A stretch of 64,000 nucleotides of DNA, from assembly GCA_963674665.2 (NCBI GenBank), contig CAXXPL010000001.1, forward strand, positions 124,001-188,000, given 5' to 3'. Positions 1 to 8,998 of this stretch are shown in pieces. Both the position numbers and the translations under genes were made by a program. The DNA is from G963674665 sp963674665. GTDB taxonomy: Bacteria; Desulfobacterota; Desulfovibrionia; Desulfovibrionales; Desulfovibrionaceae. Under the pieces are notes generated by a model, which was given only the letters and a program-made list of their open reading frames with translations, was not told where the DNA came from and did not search any database. The first letter of the stretch is position 1. Each line of letters opens with the position of its first letter.

Positions 1-488
<488 letters not shown>

Positions 489-491
489 GGC

Positions 492-1757
492 CTATGCCCG
501 CTCCTGCTGCATGATGTGGTCGTGGATGGTTTGTGGATCGTCGAGGGGCAGGGCGGTCTGATCGCCCGTGCCCATATGTTTGCACTGTACGCGCCCCTCC
601 CGAAGTTCGGATTCGCCGAGGATCAGGCACCAGGTGGCGCCGCTCTTGTCGGCCTGGCGCATCTGGCTCTTCATGCTCGAGGCCGCGTAGGCCACGGTGC
701 CCCTGAGTCCCAGTTGCCGCAATCCGCGGGCAAGGACCATGCCCCGCGTGGATGCCGCGGGGTCCAGCATGGCCAGAAAAAAGTCCAGGGGGTTGCCCGA
801 ATCCTGGGGCAGCAGGGGCATGAGCCGCTCCATGCCTATGGCAAACCCCACGCCTGGAAGCTCCGGACCGCCCAGGTCCTTGATCAGGCCGTCGTATCGC
901 CCTCCGCCTGCAACGGACGACTGAGCCCCGATGTTCTCGGAGACCACCTCGAAGGTGGTGCGGGTGTAATAGTCCAGGCCGCGCACCAGCCGGGGGTTGA
1001 GCAGGTATGACTGGCCGCAGGCGTCCAGGATCTCCGTGACCTGGGCGAAGTGGTCGGCGCACTCGCCGCAGAGGTGCTCCTGGATTGAGGGCGCGCCCGC
1101 AACCAGCTCCTTGCAGCTAGGGATCTTGCAGTCCAGCACCCGCAGGGGGTTGATGTCCACTCTGCGCTGGCAGTCGGCGCACAGGGCGCCCTTGTCCAGG
1201 GCCTTGAAATAATCGGTGAGCGCCTTGTGGAAATCAGGGCGGCACTGTCTGCATCCCAGGCTGTTTATTTCCAGGCGCAGGTTGCCGATGCCCAGGCGCT
1301 GGAAAAAGGCCATGAGCATGAGCACCACTTCGGCGTCGGACGAGGCCTCGCCGGGGCCCAGGCACTCCGCGTTGATCTGGTGGAACTGGCGCAGCCTTCC
1401 TTTCTGGGGGCGCTCGTAGCGGAACATGGGACCGATGGTGAAGACCCTGGTGACCTGCTCGCGGGTGTGCATCTTGTTTTCGATGAACGCGCGCATGACG
1501 CCGGCCGTGGCCTCGGGCCGCAGGGTCAGGGAGCGCCCCTTGCGGTCCGGAAAGGTGTACATCTCCTTCTGGACCACGTCGGTCTCATCGCCGATGGAGC
1601 GGCAGAACAGCTCGGTCTTTTCCAGCACCGGAGTGCGCAGCTCCCCGTAGCCGTTGCGGCCGAAGATGTCCCGTGCCGCGGTTTCCATGCGCTGCAAGGC
1701 CAGGGATTCGTCGCCGAACTGGTCGGCGAAACCTTTTATTTTCGTGTAAGTTGTCAT
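492..1757 (-). CDS. hisS: Histidyl-tRNA synthetase
   Basis: Class II aminoacyl-tRNA synthetase of 421 residues, the usual bacterial HisRS length, which charges tRNA-His. Visible signatures are the motif 1 region (ELRTPVLEKTELFCRSIGDE), TLRPEATAGVMRAF near residue 80, motif 2 RYERPQKGRLRQFHQ near 113-127, and the histidine-A motif LDYYTRTTFEV near 261. The C-terminal anticodon-binding domain carries the FFLAMLD and SMKSQMRQADKSGA segments. It lies immediately upstream of aspS in the same direction (3-nt gap), a common pairing that implies one transcript. The gap to the upstream methyltransferase is about 130 bp and could hold its promoter; I see no clear consensus there. Confidence 0.97.
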   Translation of the reverse strand: MTTYTKIKGFADQFGDESLALQRMETAARDIFGRNGYGELRTPVLEKTELFCRSIGDETDVVQKEMYTFPDRKGRSLTLRPEATAGVMRAFIENKMHTREQVTRVFTIGPMFRYERPQKGRLRQFHQINAECLGPGEASSDAEVVLMLMAFFQRLGIGNLRLEINSLGCRQCRPDFHKALTDYFKALDKGALCADCQRRVDINPLRVLDCKIPSCKELVAGAPSIQEHLCGECADHFAQVTEILDACGQSYLLNPRLVRGLDYYTRTTFEVVSENIGAQSSVAGGGRYDGLIKDLGGPELPGVGFAIGMERLMPLLPQDSGNPLDFFLAMLDPAASTRGMVLARGLRQLGLRGTVAYAASSMKSQMRQADKSGATWCLILGESELREGRVQCKHMGTGDQTALPLDDPQTIHDHIMQQERA

Positions 1758-1886
1758 TTAGGTACGCTGTTGTTGAAATGAAAGATGGTTCCCTGGATCG
1801 CGTGCCATCCAGGGCCAGGACTCGCCTCGGAAAAAGATCGATGAGGCCGGGAAAACGCTTTTCGTTAGACCAACACGCCGCGCTTG

Positions 1887-2651
1887 TCAAAAGGTGGCTT
1901 GGGCAGGCTGGCCGACAACCCGCTTTTTCCCGGAAAAGAGCAGCAGGGGCGTCATGGGTTTCATGGTGAACAGGTCCACCCTGGCAGCGCAGTATGCGCC
2001 GATCCAGAGCGGGGTCACGCAACGGTTCAGCCAGTGCAGGGGCGGTGTCTGCCGCCAGCTCCACATGGGGCCGGGCAGCACGGAGCGGATGACGATGTCC
2101 CTTCTCCCCGTGGCCTGTTGCAGCAGTTTGCGCATCTCCAAAGGGGAGTGCCAGTTCGCGTTCCTCAGGGTGGAGGAGCGCAGACAGGGTGCGCTCATGC
2201 CGTGGGACAGGTAATAGAGGGAGAACCGGTTCAGGAAAGCCACCACCAGCCCCTTCTTGGCCACGCGGCGTGCCTCGCGCAGCACGGCCAGGGGGTCTTT
2301 CTGGAATTCCAGCATGGTCAGCAGGGCCACGAAGTCGAATTCCTTGTCCTCGAAGGGCAGGCACTCGGCGTTGCCCAGGTGCAGCTCGCCCCTGTTGCCC
2401 AGGCGCTGTTTCGCTGCCTGGAGCATGTCCTGGGAGCTGTCCAGTCCGGTGACTTCGAACCCGGCCTCGTAGAACTGTTCCAGAAAGAGGCCGGTGCCGC
2501 AGCCGATCTCCAGGAGGGAGTGCCCTCTGCGAGGCCAGCCCGAGATCATGCAGGAGATGAGGCGCTTTTCAGCCATGTAGGCGAAGCTCCCCGCCCTGGT
2601 TAGAAACCAGCTCTCGTAGCGTTCAACTGCCTTGGCGTCCCACATGGTCAC
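1887..2651 (-). CDS. Class I SAM-dependent methyltransferase
   Basis: A 254-residue Methyltransf_11-type enzyme. Motif I is LLEIGCGTGLFLEQF near residues 46-60. The acidic residue that binds the SAM ribose follows in VTGLDSSQDML. The post-motif NAECLPFEDKEFDFVALLTM and the REARRVAKKGLVVAFLN strand complete the Rossmann fold. The family transfers a methyl group from S-adenosylmethionine, but the substrate cannot be read from sequence. It lies between ilvD and hisS on the same strand. A family A hairpin at 2691-2729 separates it from ilvD, so it probably has its own promoter. Confidence 0.88.
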   Translation of the reverse strand: MTMWDAKAVERYESWFLTRAGSFAYMAEKRLISCMISGWPRRGHSLLEIGCGTGLFLEQFYEAGFEVTGLDSSQDMLQAAKQRLGNRGELHLGNAECLPFEDKEFDFVALLTMLEFQKDPLAVLREARRVAKKGLVVAFLNRFSLYYLSHGMSAPCLRSSTLRNANWHSPLEMRKLLQQATGRRDIVIRSVLPGPMWSWRQTPPLHWLNRCVTPLWIGAYCAARVDLFTMKPMTPLLLFSGKKRVVGQPAQATF

Positions 2652-2690
2652 ATCTGTCCCGTGCGTTCGAGATAGTGTTTTACGAGGGTG

Positions 2691-2729
2691 CCGGGGGGAA
2701 GCCCATTTTCAAAAAGGGCTTCCCCCCGG
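2691..2729. terminator. Palindromic hairpin downstream of ilvD (family A)
   Basis: A perfect 14-bp inverted repeat, CCGGGGGGAAGCCC paired with GGGCTTCCCCCCGG around an A/T-rich loop, 21 nt past the ilvD stop. There is no classic T-run on the minus strand. It belongs to the dispersed GC-rich palindromes described in the findings. Confidence 0.6.
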
Positions 2730-2750
2730 AACACCGTCATTTCGCAATTT

Positions 2751-4415
2751 CTATTTCCAGACCGCGCCTTCCGCCGCCGAGGAGACCATCCTGGCGTAGC
2801 GGCGCAGGAAGGGCGACTTGGACTCTTCCTTGGCCGGCTTGAAGTTCTCGCGGCGTTTGGCCAGCTCGGCCTCGTCCACCAGCAGGTTGAGCTTCCTGTT
2901 GGGGATGTCGATCTCGATCTTGTCCCCTTCCTCCACCAGGCCGATGGGGCCGTTCTCCATGGCTTCCGGGGAGACGTGGCCGATGGCCGCGCCCCTGGAC
3001 CCGCCGCTGAAGCGGCCGTCCGTGATCAGGGCCACGGAGGTGTCCAGGCCCATGCCCGCGATGGCCGAGGTGGGGGTGAGCATCTCGCGCATGCCAGGTC
3101 CGCCCTTGGGCCCCTCGTAGCGGATGACCACCACGTCGCCGGGGTTGATCTTGCTGTCCAGGATGGCCTCCACCGCCGCCTCCTCGCTCTCGAAGACGCG
3201 GGCGTTACAGGTGTGGGACATCATCTCGGGCGCCACTGCGCTCTGCTTCACCACCGCGCCGTTGGGCGCCAGGCTGCCCCTGAGAATGGCGATGCCGCCT
3301 TCCTTGGAGTAGGGATTGGTCATGGGGCGGATGACGTCGTCGTCCTTCACCGAGGCCTTGAGAGCGTCCAGATTTTCGCCCAGGGTCATGCCGGTGACGG
3401 TCATTGTGCCCAGGTCCACGAGACCGGAGTCAGCGAGCTGGCGCATGACCGCGGGAATGCCCCCGGCCCTGTGCAGGTCCTCGATGTGGTAGTGCCCCGC
3501 CGGGGAGAGCTTGCAGAGGTTGGGGGTCTTCTTGCTGATCTCGTCAAAGACCTCCAGGCCCAGGTCGAGCTCGGCCTCGCGGAACACCGCGGGCAGGTGC
3601 AGCACCGTGTTGGTGGAGCCGCCCAGAGCCAGGTCCACGGCCACGGCGTTGCGCACGCTCTGCGAGGTGACGATGTCGCGGGGCTTGATGTCCTTTTCCA
3701 GCAGGTCCATGACACGCATACCCGCGGTCTTGGCCAGGCGCTGACGTTCGGAAAGGGGCGCCGGGATGGTGCCGTTGCCGGGCAGGGCCAGGCCGATGGC
3801 CTCGGACAGGCAGTTCATTGTGTTGGCGGTGTACATGCCGGAGCAGGAGCCACAGCTCGGGCAGGCCTGGGAGATCAGGTCCTCCAGCTCGTTGTCGTCG
3901 ATATCGCCGCGCCTGCGCCAGCCCACGGCCTCGAACACCGTGATCAGGTCCACGCTCTTGCCGCGCCAGCTGCCGGCGTACATGGGACCGCCGCTGACCA
4001 TGATGGAGGGGATGTTCAGCCTGAGCATGGCCATGAGCATGCCGGGCACCACCTTGTCGCAGTTGGGGATGAACACCATGGCGTCAAAGGGGTGGGCGGT
4101 GGCCATGATCTCGATGGAGTCGGCGATGATCTCGCGGCTGGGCAGGCTGAAGCGCATGCCCTCGTGGTTCATGGCCAGGCCGTCGCACACGGCGATGGCC
4201 GGGAACTCCATAGGAGTGCCTCCGGCGGAGCGCACTCCGGCCTTCACCGCGTCAGCGATGGTCTGCAGATGCACGTGTCCGGGAACCACCTCGTTTCTGC
4301 TGTTCACCACACCCACCAGGGGGCGGTTGATCTCTTCGCGGGTCAAGCCCAGCGCATAAAGCAGGGAGCGGTGCGGGGCTTTTTCCAGTCCCTGTGTCAT
4401 TTTCTTGCTTCGCAT
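2751..4415 (-). CDS. ilvD: Dihydroxy-acid dehydratase
   Basis: Third common enzyme of valine/isoleucine synthesis: it dehydrates 2,3-dihydroxy-3-methylbutanoate or -pentanoate to the 2-oxo acid using a cytoplasmic Fe-S cluster. The 554-residue length is typical. Signatures are VVNSRNEVVPGHVHLQ near 36, FIPNCDKVVPG with cluster cysteine near 119, and CPSCGSCSGMYTANTMNCL near 185-203 with further cluster cysteines. The C-terminal SGGSRGAAIGHVSPEA motif carries the catalytic serine. It follows ftsX by 51 bp on the same strand. Functionally it goes with the leuACD operon at 15.8-19.1 kb, which uses the valine branch product. Confidence 0.97.
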   Translation of the reverse strand: MRSKKMTQGLEKAPHRSLLYALGLTREEINRPLVGVVNSRNEVVPGHVHLQTIADAVKAGVRSAGGTPMEFPAIAVCDGLAMNHEGMRFSLPSREIIADSIEIMATAHPFDAMVFIPNCDKVVPGMLMAMLRLNIPSIMVSGGPMYAGSWRGKSVDLITVFEAVGWRRRGDIDDNELEDLISQACPSCGSCSGMYTANTMNCLSEAIGLALPGNGTIPAPLSERQRLAKTAGMRVMDLLEKDIKPRDIVTSQSVRNAVAVDLALGGSTNTVLHLPAVFREAELDLGLEVFDEISKKTPNLCKLSPAGHYHIEDLHRAGGIPAVMRQLADSGLVDLGTMTVTGMTLGENLDALKASVKDDDVIRPMTNPYSKEGGIAILRGSLAPNGAVVKQSAVAPEMMSHTCNARVFESEEAAVEAILDSKINPGDVVVIRYEGPKGGPGMREMLTPTSAIAGMGLDTSVALITDGRFSGGSRGAAIGHVSPEAMENGPIGLVEEGDKIEIDIPNRKLNLLVDEAELAKRRENFKPAKEESKSPFLRRYARMVSSAAEGAVWK

Positions 4416-4466
4416 TGAGAACTCCTTGTTTCTTGAATCAAATGGAATCCGGTGCCGTTGGGATAT

Positions 4467-5345
4467 TTATCTGCCGCGTACCGCCGCCATGCCGCTCAGC
4501 AGCGCCACGGAGGTGAGCACGAAGACGAGCATGAGCACCTGGTCGAAAGGCAAAAAACGGATACGCACCAGCAATGGCGGTACATCGAGAAAATCCGCGA
4601 ACGAGGTCTGTACGATCTTGAGCATGACCAGGGCCAGGACGCTGCCCACAAACCCCTGGATCGCCCCTGTCACCAGAAGCGGCAGCTGAATGTACCAGGA
4701 GCGCGCCCCCACCAGTTTGAGGATGTCGATCTCCTCCTTGCGGGAGAGCATGGAGAGCCGGATGGTGTTGCCCACCACCAACGCCAGCACCAGGGCCAGA
4801 AAGGTGATCAACGGCCACACCAGGCGGTGGCTGGCGCGGGACCAGGATCCGGCCAGATCCGAGCCCAGGGTGTTGATGTGGACCTCCTGCACGTTTTGCA
4901 AGCCGGTCAGTTCCTTGTAGGTGGCCTCCCGCCATTGCTCCTTGCCGCCATCAGGAGGAGCGAAGGACAACAAGGCCGTGGGGGGCAGAAGCCGCTCCCC
5001 CTGCATCCACTGCAGGTCCACGTCCTTGCCCAGCTTCTCGGTGAGATCCTGCATGGCCTGTTCCGGGGTGAAGGTCTTGAACTCCGCCAGATACTGCATG
5101 CCCTGGAGCTTGCGCCACTGGTCCTGGACCTCGAGGATGGGGGCGTCGGGGCGCCAGTATACCTGGTAGACCACGTCGCCGCGCACGCGTTTGAGCTCTT
5201 CGTCCAGGTTGTGGAGCACCAGCAGAAACAAGGCGCCGAGAAAGGCCACGAGGGTGACAGCGGCGAAGGTCAGGGCCTGGGCCCAGGGGTTTATCCCCAG
5301 GTCCTTGATACCCCGCAACAGAAGGCGTTGGATAGTATGCATCAC
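4467..5345 (-). CDS. ftsX: Cell division ABC transporter permease FtsX
   Basis: Inner-membrane partner of FtsE; in the divisome FtsEX passes ATP hydrolysis to periplasmic peptidoglycan hydrolases through the FtsX extracellular loop. The 292-residue protein has TM1 near 25-45 (LTFAAVTLVAFLGALFLLVL) and a large periplasmic domain with WRPDAPILEVQDQWRKLQ. Three C-terminal TM segments follow (LVWPLITFLALVLALVVG, the GFVGSVLALVML region, VLMLVFVLTSVALLSG). The cytoplasmic RLSMLSRKEEIDILKLVGA coupling motif is characteristic. It lies 100 bp downstream of ftsE in the conserved order. Confidence 0.95.
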   Translation of the reverse strand: MMHTIQRLLLRGIKDLGINPWAQALTFAAVTLVAFLGALFLLVLHNLDEELKRVRGDVVYQVYWRPDAPILEVQDQWRKLQGMQYLAEFKTFTPEQAMQDLTEKLGKDVDLQWMQGERLLPPTALLSFAPPDGGKEQWREATYKELTGLQNVQEVHINTLGSDLAGSWSRASHRLVWPLITFLALVLALVVGNTIRLSMLSRKEEIDILKLVGARSWYIQLPLLVTGAIQGFVGSVLALVMLKIVQTSFADFLDVPPLLVRIRFLPFDQVLMLVFVLTSVALLSGMAAVRGR

Positions 5346-5445
5346 ACGTCCGCTCGTGAAGACAGAAGGTTGAGTCCCGGAACCGGCTGAGCGTTGCCCT
5401 GGTTCCCGGGAACATGGACAAAGATACGTCAGGCAAAGGGGGCGG

Positions 5446-6111
5446 TCAATGCGTGGGTACGAGCGCCCCTTTTTCCAGCCTCATTATCCGGGCTTTGGGG
5501 TTGCAGGCCAACAGCTCTGGGCTGTGGGTCGCCAGGATGACCGTGGTGCCGTGCGCGTTGAAGTGCTTGAAGATCTCCATGAGCCGCAGGGAGAGCTTTG
5601 GATCCAGGTTTCCCGAAGGCTCGTCGGCCAGGAGGATGCGCGGATTGACCACGATGGCCCTGGCGATGGCCACGCGCTGCTGCTCACCGCCGGACAGGGT
5701 GTCGCAACGCGTCTGGGCTCTGCCGTCGATGCCCAGGCTGCGCAGCACCGACCGCACGCGGCGGTCTATCTGCTGTCTGGGCATGCCGCGTACCTGCAGG
5801 GCGATGGCCACGTTCTCGTAAACGCTACGGTTGGTCATGATTTTGAAGTCCTGGAACACCACTCCCAGCTGCCTGCGCAGGGCCGGAAGGCGGTAGCTCC
5901 CCAGTGAGCGCAGGTCGAAGCCGCAAATGCTGGCCTTGCCCCTGCGTACCGGCAGGGCTCCGTACAGGATGCGCAGCAGGGTGGTCTTTCCCGCGCCGGA
6001 AGGGCCGGTGAGAAACATGAAGTCCCCCTGCTTCAGGGAACAGCTCACATCGCGCAGCGCCCAGTTCTGGCCGAAGTTGTACGAGAGGCGGTCAAGTTCG
6101 AGGATGGACAT
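5446..6111 (-). CDS. ftsE: Cell division ATP-binding protein FtsE
   Basis: ABC-type ATPase that pairs with FtsX. Walker A is GPSGAGKTT near 36-44, the Q-loop lies in VVFQDFKIM, the signature is LSGGEQQRVAIARA, Walker B is ILLADEPSGNLD and the H-loop is ILATHS. I chose the start at 6111 (MSILELDRLSY): a longer reading would overlap the upstream GNAT gene, and GGAG sits 8 nt before this ATG. It begins 22 nt after the GNAT stop, so GNAT-ftsE-ftsX is probably one operon. Confidence 0.96.
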   Translation of the reverse strand: MSILELDRLSYNFGQNWALRDVSCSLKQGDFMFLTGPSGAGKTTLLRILYGALPVRRGKASICGFDLRSLGSYRLPALRRQLGVVFQDFKIMTNRSVYENVAIALQVRGMPRQQIDRRVRSVLRSLGIDGRAQTRCDTLSGGEQQRVAIARAIVVNPRILLADEPSGNLDPKLSLRLMEIFKHFNAHGTTVILATHSPELLACNPKARIMRLEKGALVPTH

Positions 6112-6133
6112 CTGCTCACTCCGCTCACGGGTT

Positions 6134-6622
6134 TCAGGACTGTCGGGCAAGTTCGAGCATGGCCGGCTGCGTCATCATGGTTTTGCGCCAGTCCGGCATC
6201 ACCTCGGCGCCCAGCTTCTGATAGAAGTCTATGGCCGGTGCGTTCCAGTCCAGCACCGACCACTCCAGGCGGCCGCAGTCACGCTCCAGGGCGGTGGCGG
6301 CCAGGGCCTTGAACAGGGCGCGGCCGATGCCGTGACGCCGGTATTCCGGGAGTACGAAGACATCTTCCACATACATGCCGGGTTTGGCAAGAAACGTGGA
6401 GTAGTTGTGGTAAAAAAGGGAGTATCCGGCGGGTTTCGCCCCCATGGAGGCGATGAGCGTCTCGGCGAACGCGCGCTCCCCGAACAGGGTATCCCGGAGC
6501 TTCTCCTCGGTGGCCGAGACCTGGTGCTCGAGCTTTTCGTACTTTGCCAGGCCCCGGATGAACCCGAGGATCACGTTCACATCCTCCGGAGTGCCCGGGC
6601 GGATGGAAATTTCAGTGTTCAT
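6134..6622 (-). CDS. GNAT N-acetyltransferase, diamine acetyltransferase-like
   Basis: A 162-residue GNAT-fold protein that would transfer acetyl from acetyl-CoA to an amine. The acetyl-CoA loop is VLPEYRRHGIGRALFKAL (R/Q-x-x-G-x-G/A type). The following WSVLDWNAPAIDFYQKLGAE block is the pattern of the spermidine/diamine acetyltransferase (SAT) subgroup, and VEDVFV precedes the loop as usual. It is the first gene of the apparent GNAT-ftsEX transcript, a linkage with no obvious functional meaning. The substrate is not provable from sequence. Confidence 0.88.
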   Translation of the reverse strand: MNTEISIRPGTPEDVNVILGFIRGLAKYEKLEHQVSATEEKLRDTLFGERAFAETLIASMGAKPAGYSLFYHNYSTFLAKPGMYVEDVFVLPEYRRHGIGRALFKALAATALERDCGRLEWSVLDWNAPAIDFYQKLGAEVMPDWRKTMMTQPAMLELARQS

Positions 6623-6646
6623 TCATGAATCCTTCAAATGCATGGA

Positions 6647-6683
6647 CAGGGGGAGGTTGCCCGTTGAAGACCCCCTCCCCCTG
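6647..6683. terminator. Hairpin after the PfkB-family gene
   Basis: Inverted repeat CAGGGGGAGG against CCTCCCCCTG with a 17-nt loop, 33 bp past the stop of the minus-strand kinase and just before the GNAT start. It fits a terminator separating the two transcription units, although no T-run is seen. Confidence 0.5.
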
Positions 6684-6715
6684 ATTACTGTCACGTTGTT
6701 TTTAGTTATCTTGGA

Positions 6716-7657
6716 TCAAGCATCCCATTCGCTGCCGAACGCGGCCCTGTACCTGGCCGTGACCTGCTCCATGTCGAAGGTGTGCTCCTGGGTGCCGTAC
6801 TTCTCGACGCAATAGGCGGCGCAGGCGGCGCCCAGTCTGCAGGTCTGGACAAGGCTCTTGCCCATGGTCAGGGCCTTGAGCATGCCGGAGCGGAAGGAGT
6901 CGCCCGCACCGGTGGGATCCACGGCCTTTTCCACGGGGACCGCCGGAACCTCGGTGACCTTGCCCTCGGCCATGACCACGCAGCCCTTTTCGCCCAGGGT
7001 GGTGACCACCGCCTCGGCGCGCTCCAGGATGTCGTTCTTGGTCAGGCCCGTGGCCTTCATGATCATCTCCAGCTCGTAGTCGTTGGTCACCAGGATGGCG
7101 CAGCCGGTGAGGGCGTCAATGAGCTGCTGGCCGGAGAACACCGTTATCTGCTGCCCCGGGTCGAAGATGTAGGGGATGTTCAGGTCCTTGTAAGTGCGGG
7201 GCAGGCCGGTCATGTCATCCAGGTTTCCAGGGGACACGATGGCGTAGCTGCCGCCGATGTTGGATCTGTCGATCTTCGGGGCGCAGGTGTGGCGCATGGC
7301 GCCGGGGTTGAAGCCCGTGATCTGGTTGTCCGCCTTGTCCGTGGTGATGTACGCCCCGGCCGTGAACTCCTCGTCGATGATGCGGATGCCGTCCAGGGGC
7401 AGCCGCAGCTTGCGCAATCGCTTCTCATAGGGGCCGAAGTCCTTGCCTACTGATGACAGGATGTGCGGCGTCTCCCCGAGCAGGGCCAGGGAGTAGGCGA
7501 TGTTGCCCGCCGTGCCCCCGAATTTCTCCTCCAGGCCGTCCACCACGAAGCAGACGTTCAGCATGTGGATCTTGTCCGGCAGGATGTGGTTGGAGAATTT
7601 GTCGGGGAAAGACATGATTCTGTCGAATGCCATGGATCCGGAGATGTATATGCGCAT
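6716..7657 (-). CDS. PfkB-family carbohydrate/adenosine kinase
   Basis: Ribokinase-like kinase of about 313 residues. It has the PfkB signature 2 with anion hole and catalytic Asp (AVDPTGAGDSFRSGML, near 245-260). The N-terminal half carries the FGGTAGNIAYSLALLG glycine motif and a lid region near VCFVVDGLEEKFGG. Comparison from memory places it near the adenosine kinase-like PfkB proteins, so adenosine or a sugar is the likely substrate. I chose the start at MRIYISGS because AAAGGA lies 6 nt before this ATG; the reading extends only two codons further, to a TTG. cutA lies upstream on the same strand with a short gap. Confidence 0.9.
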   Translation of the reverse strand: MRIYISGSMAFDRIMSFPDKFSNHILPDKIHMLNVCFVVDGLEEKFGGTAGNIAYSLALLGETPHILSSVGKDFGPYEKRLRKLRLPLDGIRIIDEEFTAGAYITTDKADNQITGFNPGAMRHTCAPKIDRSNIGGSYAIVSPGNLDDMTGLPRTYKDLNIPYIFDPGQQITVFSGQQLIDALTGCAILVTNDYELEMIMKATGLTKNDILERAEAVVTTLGEKGCVVMAEGKVTEVPAVPVEKAVDPTGAGDSFRSGMLKALTMGKSLVQTCRLGAACAAYCVEKYGTQEHTFDMEQVTARYRAAFGSEWDA

Positions 7658-7690
7658 CTGCAATCCTTTGGTTTGGTTGAGGGTAACAGG

Positions 7691-8014
7691 TTATTGTCTG
7701 GTTCTGGTGGATTCCACGATCCACTCCAGGAATTCGTCATTGCCCCCTTCTATGGGCAGGGCCATGATGCAGGGGACGTCATAGCTGTGCAGTTCCTTCA
7801 CCGCCGCGATAAGGGCGTCCAGACGGTCTTCCGGGGTTTTGGCCACAAAGGCGGTCTCACCCTCGTTCTTCACCACCCCGTCCCACCAGAACAGGGAGCG
7901 TATGGAGTCGAGGATGTTGACGCAGGCCGCGAGCCTGCGCTCCACCAGCGCCTTGCCCACTCTCTCGGCCTCAGCCGCGTCCGCCGCCGTCATATAGACC
8001 AGGTACACTTTCAT
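7691..8014 (-). CDS. cutA: Divalent cation tolerance protein CutA
   Basis: Small trimeric ferredoxin-like CutA1 protein (107 residues), linked in other bacteria to copper and divalent cation tolerance. Family marks are VGKALVERRLAACVNILDSI, SLFWWDGVV, FVAKTPEDRLDALIAAVKEL and the C-terminal HSYDVPCIMALPIEGGNDEFLEWI split over two strands. The open frame extends 55 codons further, but the true start is MKVYLVYMTA at 8014: GGAG lies 5 nt upstream and this is the family N-terminus. It is divergent from nth. Confidence 0.93.
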   Translation of the reverse strand: MKVYLVYMTAADAAEAERVGKALVERRLAACVNILDSIRSLFWWDGVVKNEGETAFVAKTPEDRLDALIAAVKELHSYDVPCIMALPIEGGNDEFLEWIVESTRTRQ

Positions 8015-8172
8015 GCGGGCTCCGTATGTGGAGGTATGGAATTTCAGGGGAACACGCCCGGGGGGCACGTCATGCGAACCAGCTTTCCAAGTACAATACT
8101 TGCGCCGCCTTGCCAAGGTTGCGCCCCTTGAGCTAGGCAACAGACACACATCATTGCGAGAGGTACGCACCC

Positions 8173-8811
8173 ATGACATCTGAAGAACGTGCGCCCATCA
8201 TCGTGGAGCGCCTGCGCAAACGCTATCCCGACCCGGAACCAGCTCTGGACTGGCGCGACGCCTGGGAGCTGCTCGTGGCCACGGTCCTTGCCGCCCAGTG
8301 CACCGACGCCCGCGTGAACCAGGTCACGCCTGGATTTTTCCGCCGTTGGCCCACTGTGGCCGATGTCGCCCGGGCCACCCGGCCCGAGGTGGAGGAGGTC
8401 ATCCGCTCTACAGGATTCTTCCGCAACAAGGCCAAGAACCTTATCGGCGCGGCACAGCGCATTGTGGAGCACTATGACGGCGCCCCTCCACGGAGCATGC
8501 AGGAGATGCTCACCTTGACCGGCGTGGCGCGCAAGACCGCCAACATCGTGTTATCCAACGCCTACGGAGTGCACGAGGGGCTGGCCGTGGATACCCACGT
8601 CAAACGCCTGTCCTTCCGCATGGGGCTGACCACCAACACCGACCCGGTGAAGATCGAAAAGGACCTCATGCCCCTGTTTCCCCGCCAGGAATGGGGCACC
8701 GTGAACCACCTGCTGGTGTTCTTTGGCAGGGAAATCTGCCCCGCACGCTCCCCAAAATGTGATATCTGCGAACTGGCCGACATCTGCCCCAAGAATGGGG
8801 TGACGGTTTGA
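8173..8811 (+). CDS. nth: Endonuclease III
   Basis: DNA glycosylase/AP lyase of base excision repair that removes oxidised pyrimidines. The helix-hairpin-helix is LTGVARKTANIVLSNAYG with the catalytic Lys in GVARKTA. The catalytic Asp is in AVDTHVKRLSFRMGL. The C-terminal 4Fe-4S loop CPARSPKCDICELADIC has the C-x6-C-x2-C-x5-C spacing. At 212 residues it is the standard length. It is transcribed away from cutA; two family A hairpins follow the stop. Confidence 0.97.
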   Translation: MTSEERAPIIVERLRKRYPDPEPALDWRDAWELLVATVLAAQCTDARVNQVTPGFFRRWPTVADVARATRPEVEEVIRSTGFFRNKAKNLIGAAQRIVEHYDGAPPRSMQEMLTLTGVARKTANIVLSNAYGVHEGLAVDTHVKRLSFRMGLTTNTDPVKIEKDLMPLFPRQEWGTVNHLLVFFGREICPARSPKCDICELADICPKNGVTV

Positions 8812-8839
8812 GGCGATAGAAGAGAAAAGACGATTTTAC

Positions 8840-8874
8840 GAGAGGGAATCCATTTGGAAATGGTTTTCCCCCTC
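8840..8874. terminator. Hairpin downstream of nth (family A)
   Basis: Imperfect inverted repeat with arms GAGAGGGAATCCATTT and AAATGGTTTTCCCCCTC, 28 nt past the nth stop. A CGCGCTCCCCCTTCC tail typical of the family follows. Confidence 0.55.
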
Positions 8875-8924
8875 GCGCTCCCCCTTCCTAAACCTTATCA
8901 TAATGCAATTATTAAGAGGGGGGC

Positions 8925-8959
8925 CGGGGGGAGGCCCTTTTTGAAAAAAAGGTTCCCCC
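8925..8959. terminator. Second family A hairpin between nth and the glycosyltransferase
   Basis: Arms GGGGGGAGGCCCTTTTT and AAAAAAAGGTTCCCCCC fold into one long hairpin, ending 39 nt before the glycosyltransferase start. The placement makes it either a second terminator for nth or part of the leader of the next gene. Confidence 0.45.
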
Positions 8960-8998
8960 CAGAGAATCCTTGAACTTTTCGCTATCCGGATAAATCCA

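Noticed and set aside
2688..4418. A 576-codon plus-strand frame opposite ilvD
   Set aside because: Shadow of ilvD, composed of His/Gly/Val-rich low-complexity sequence.
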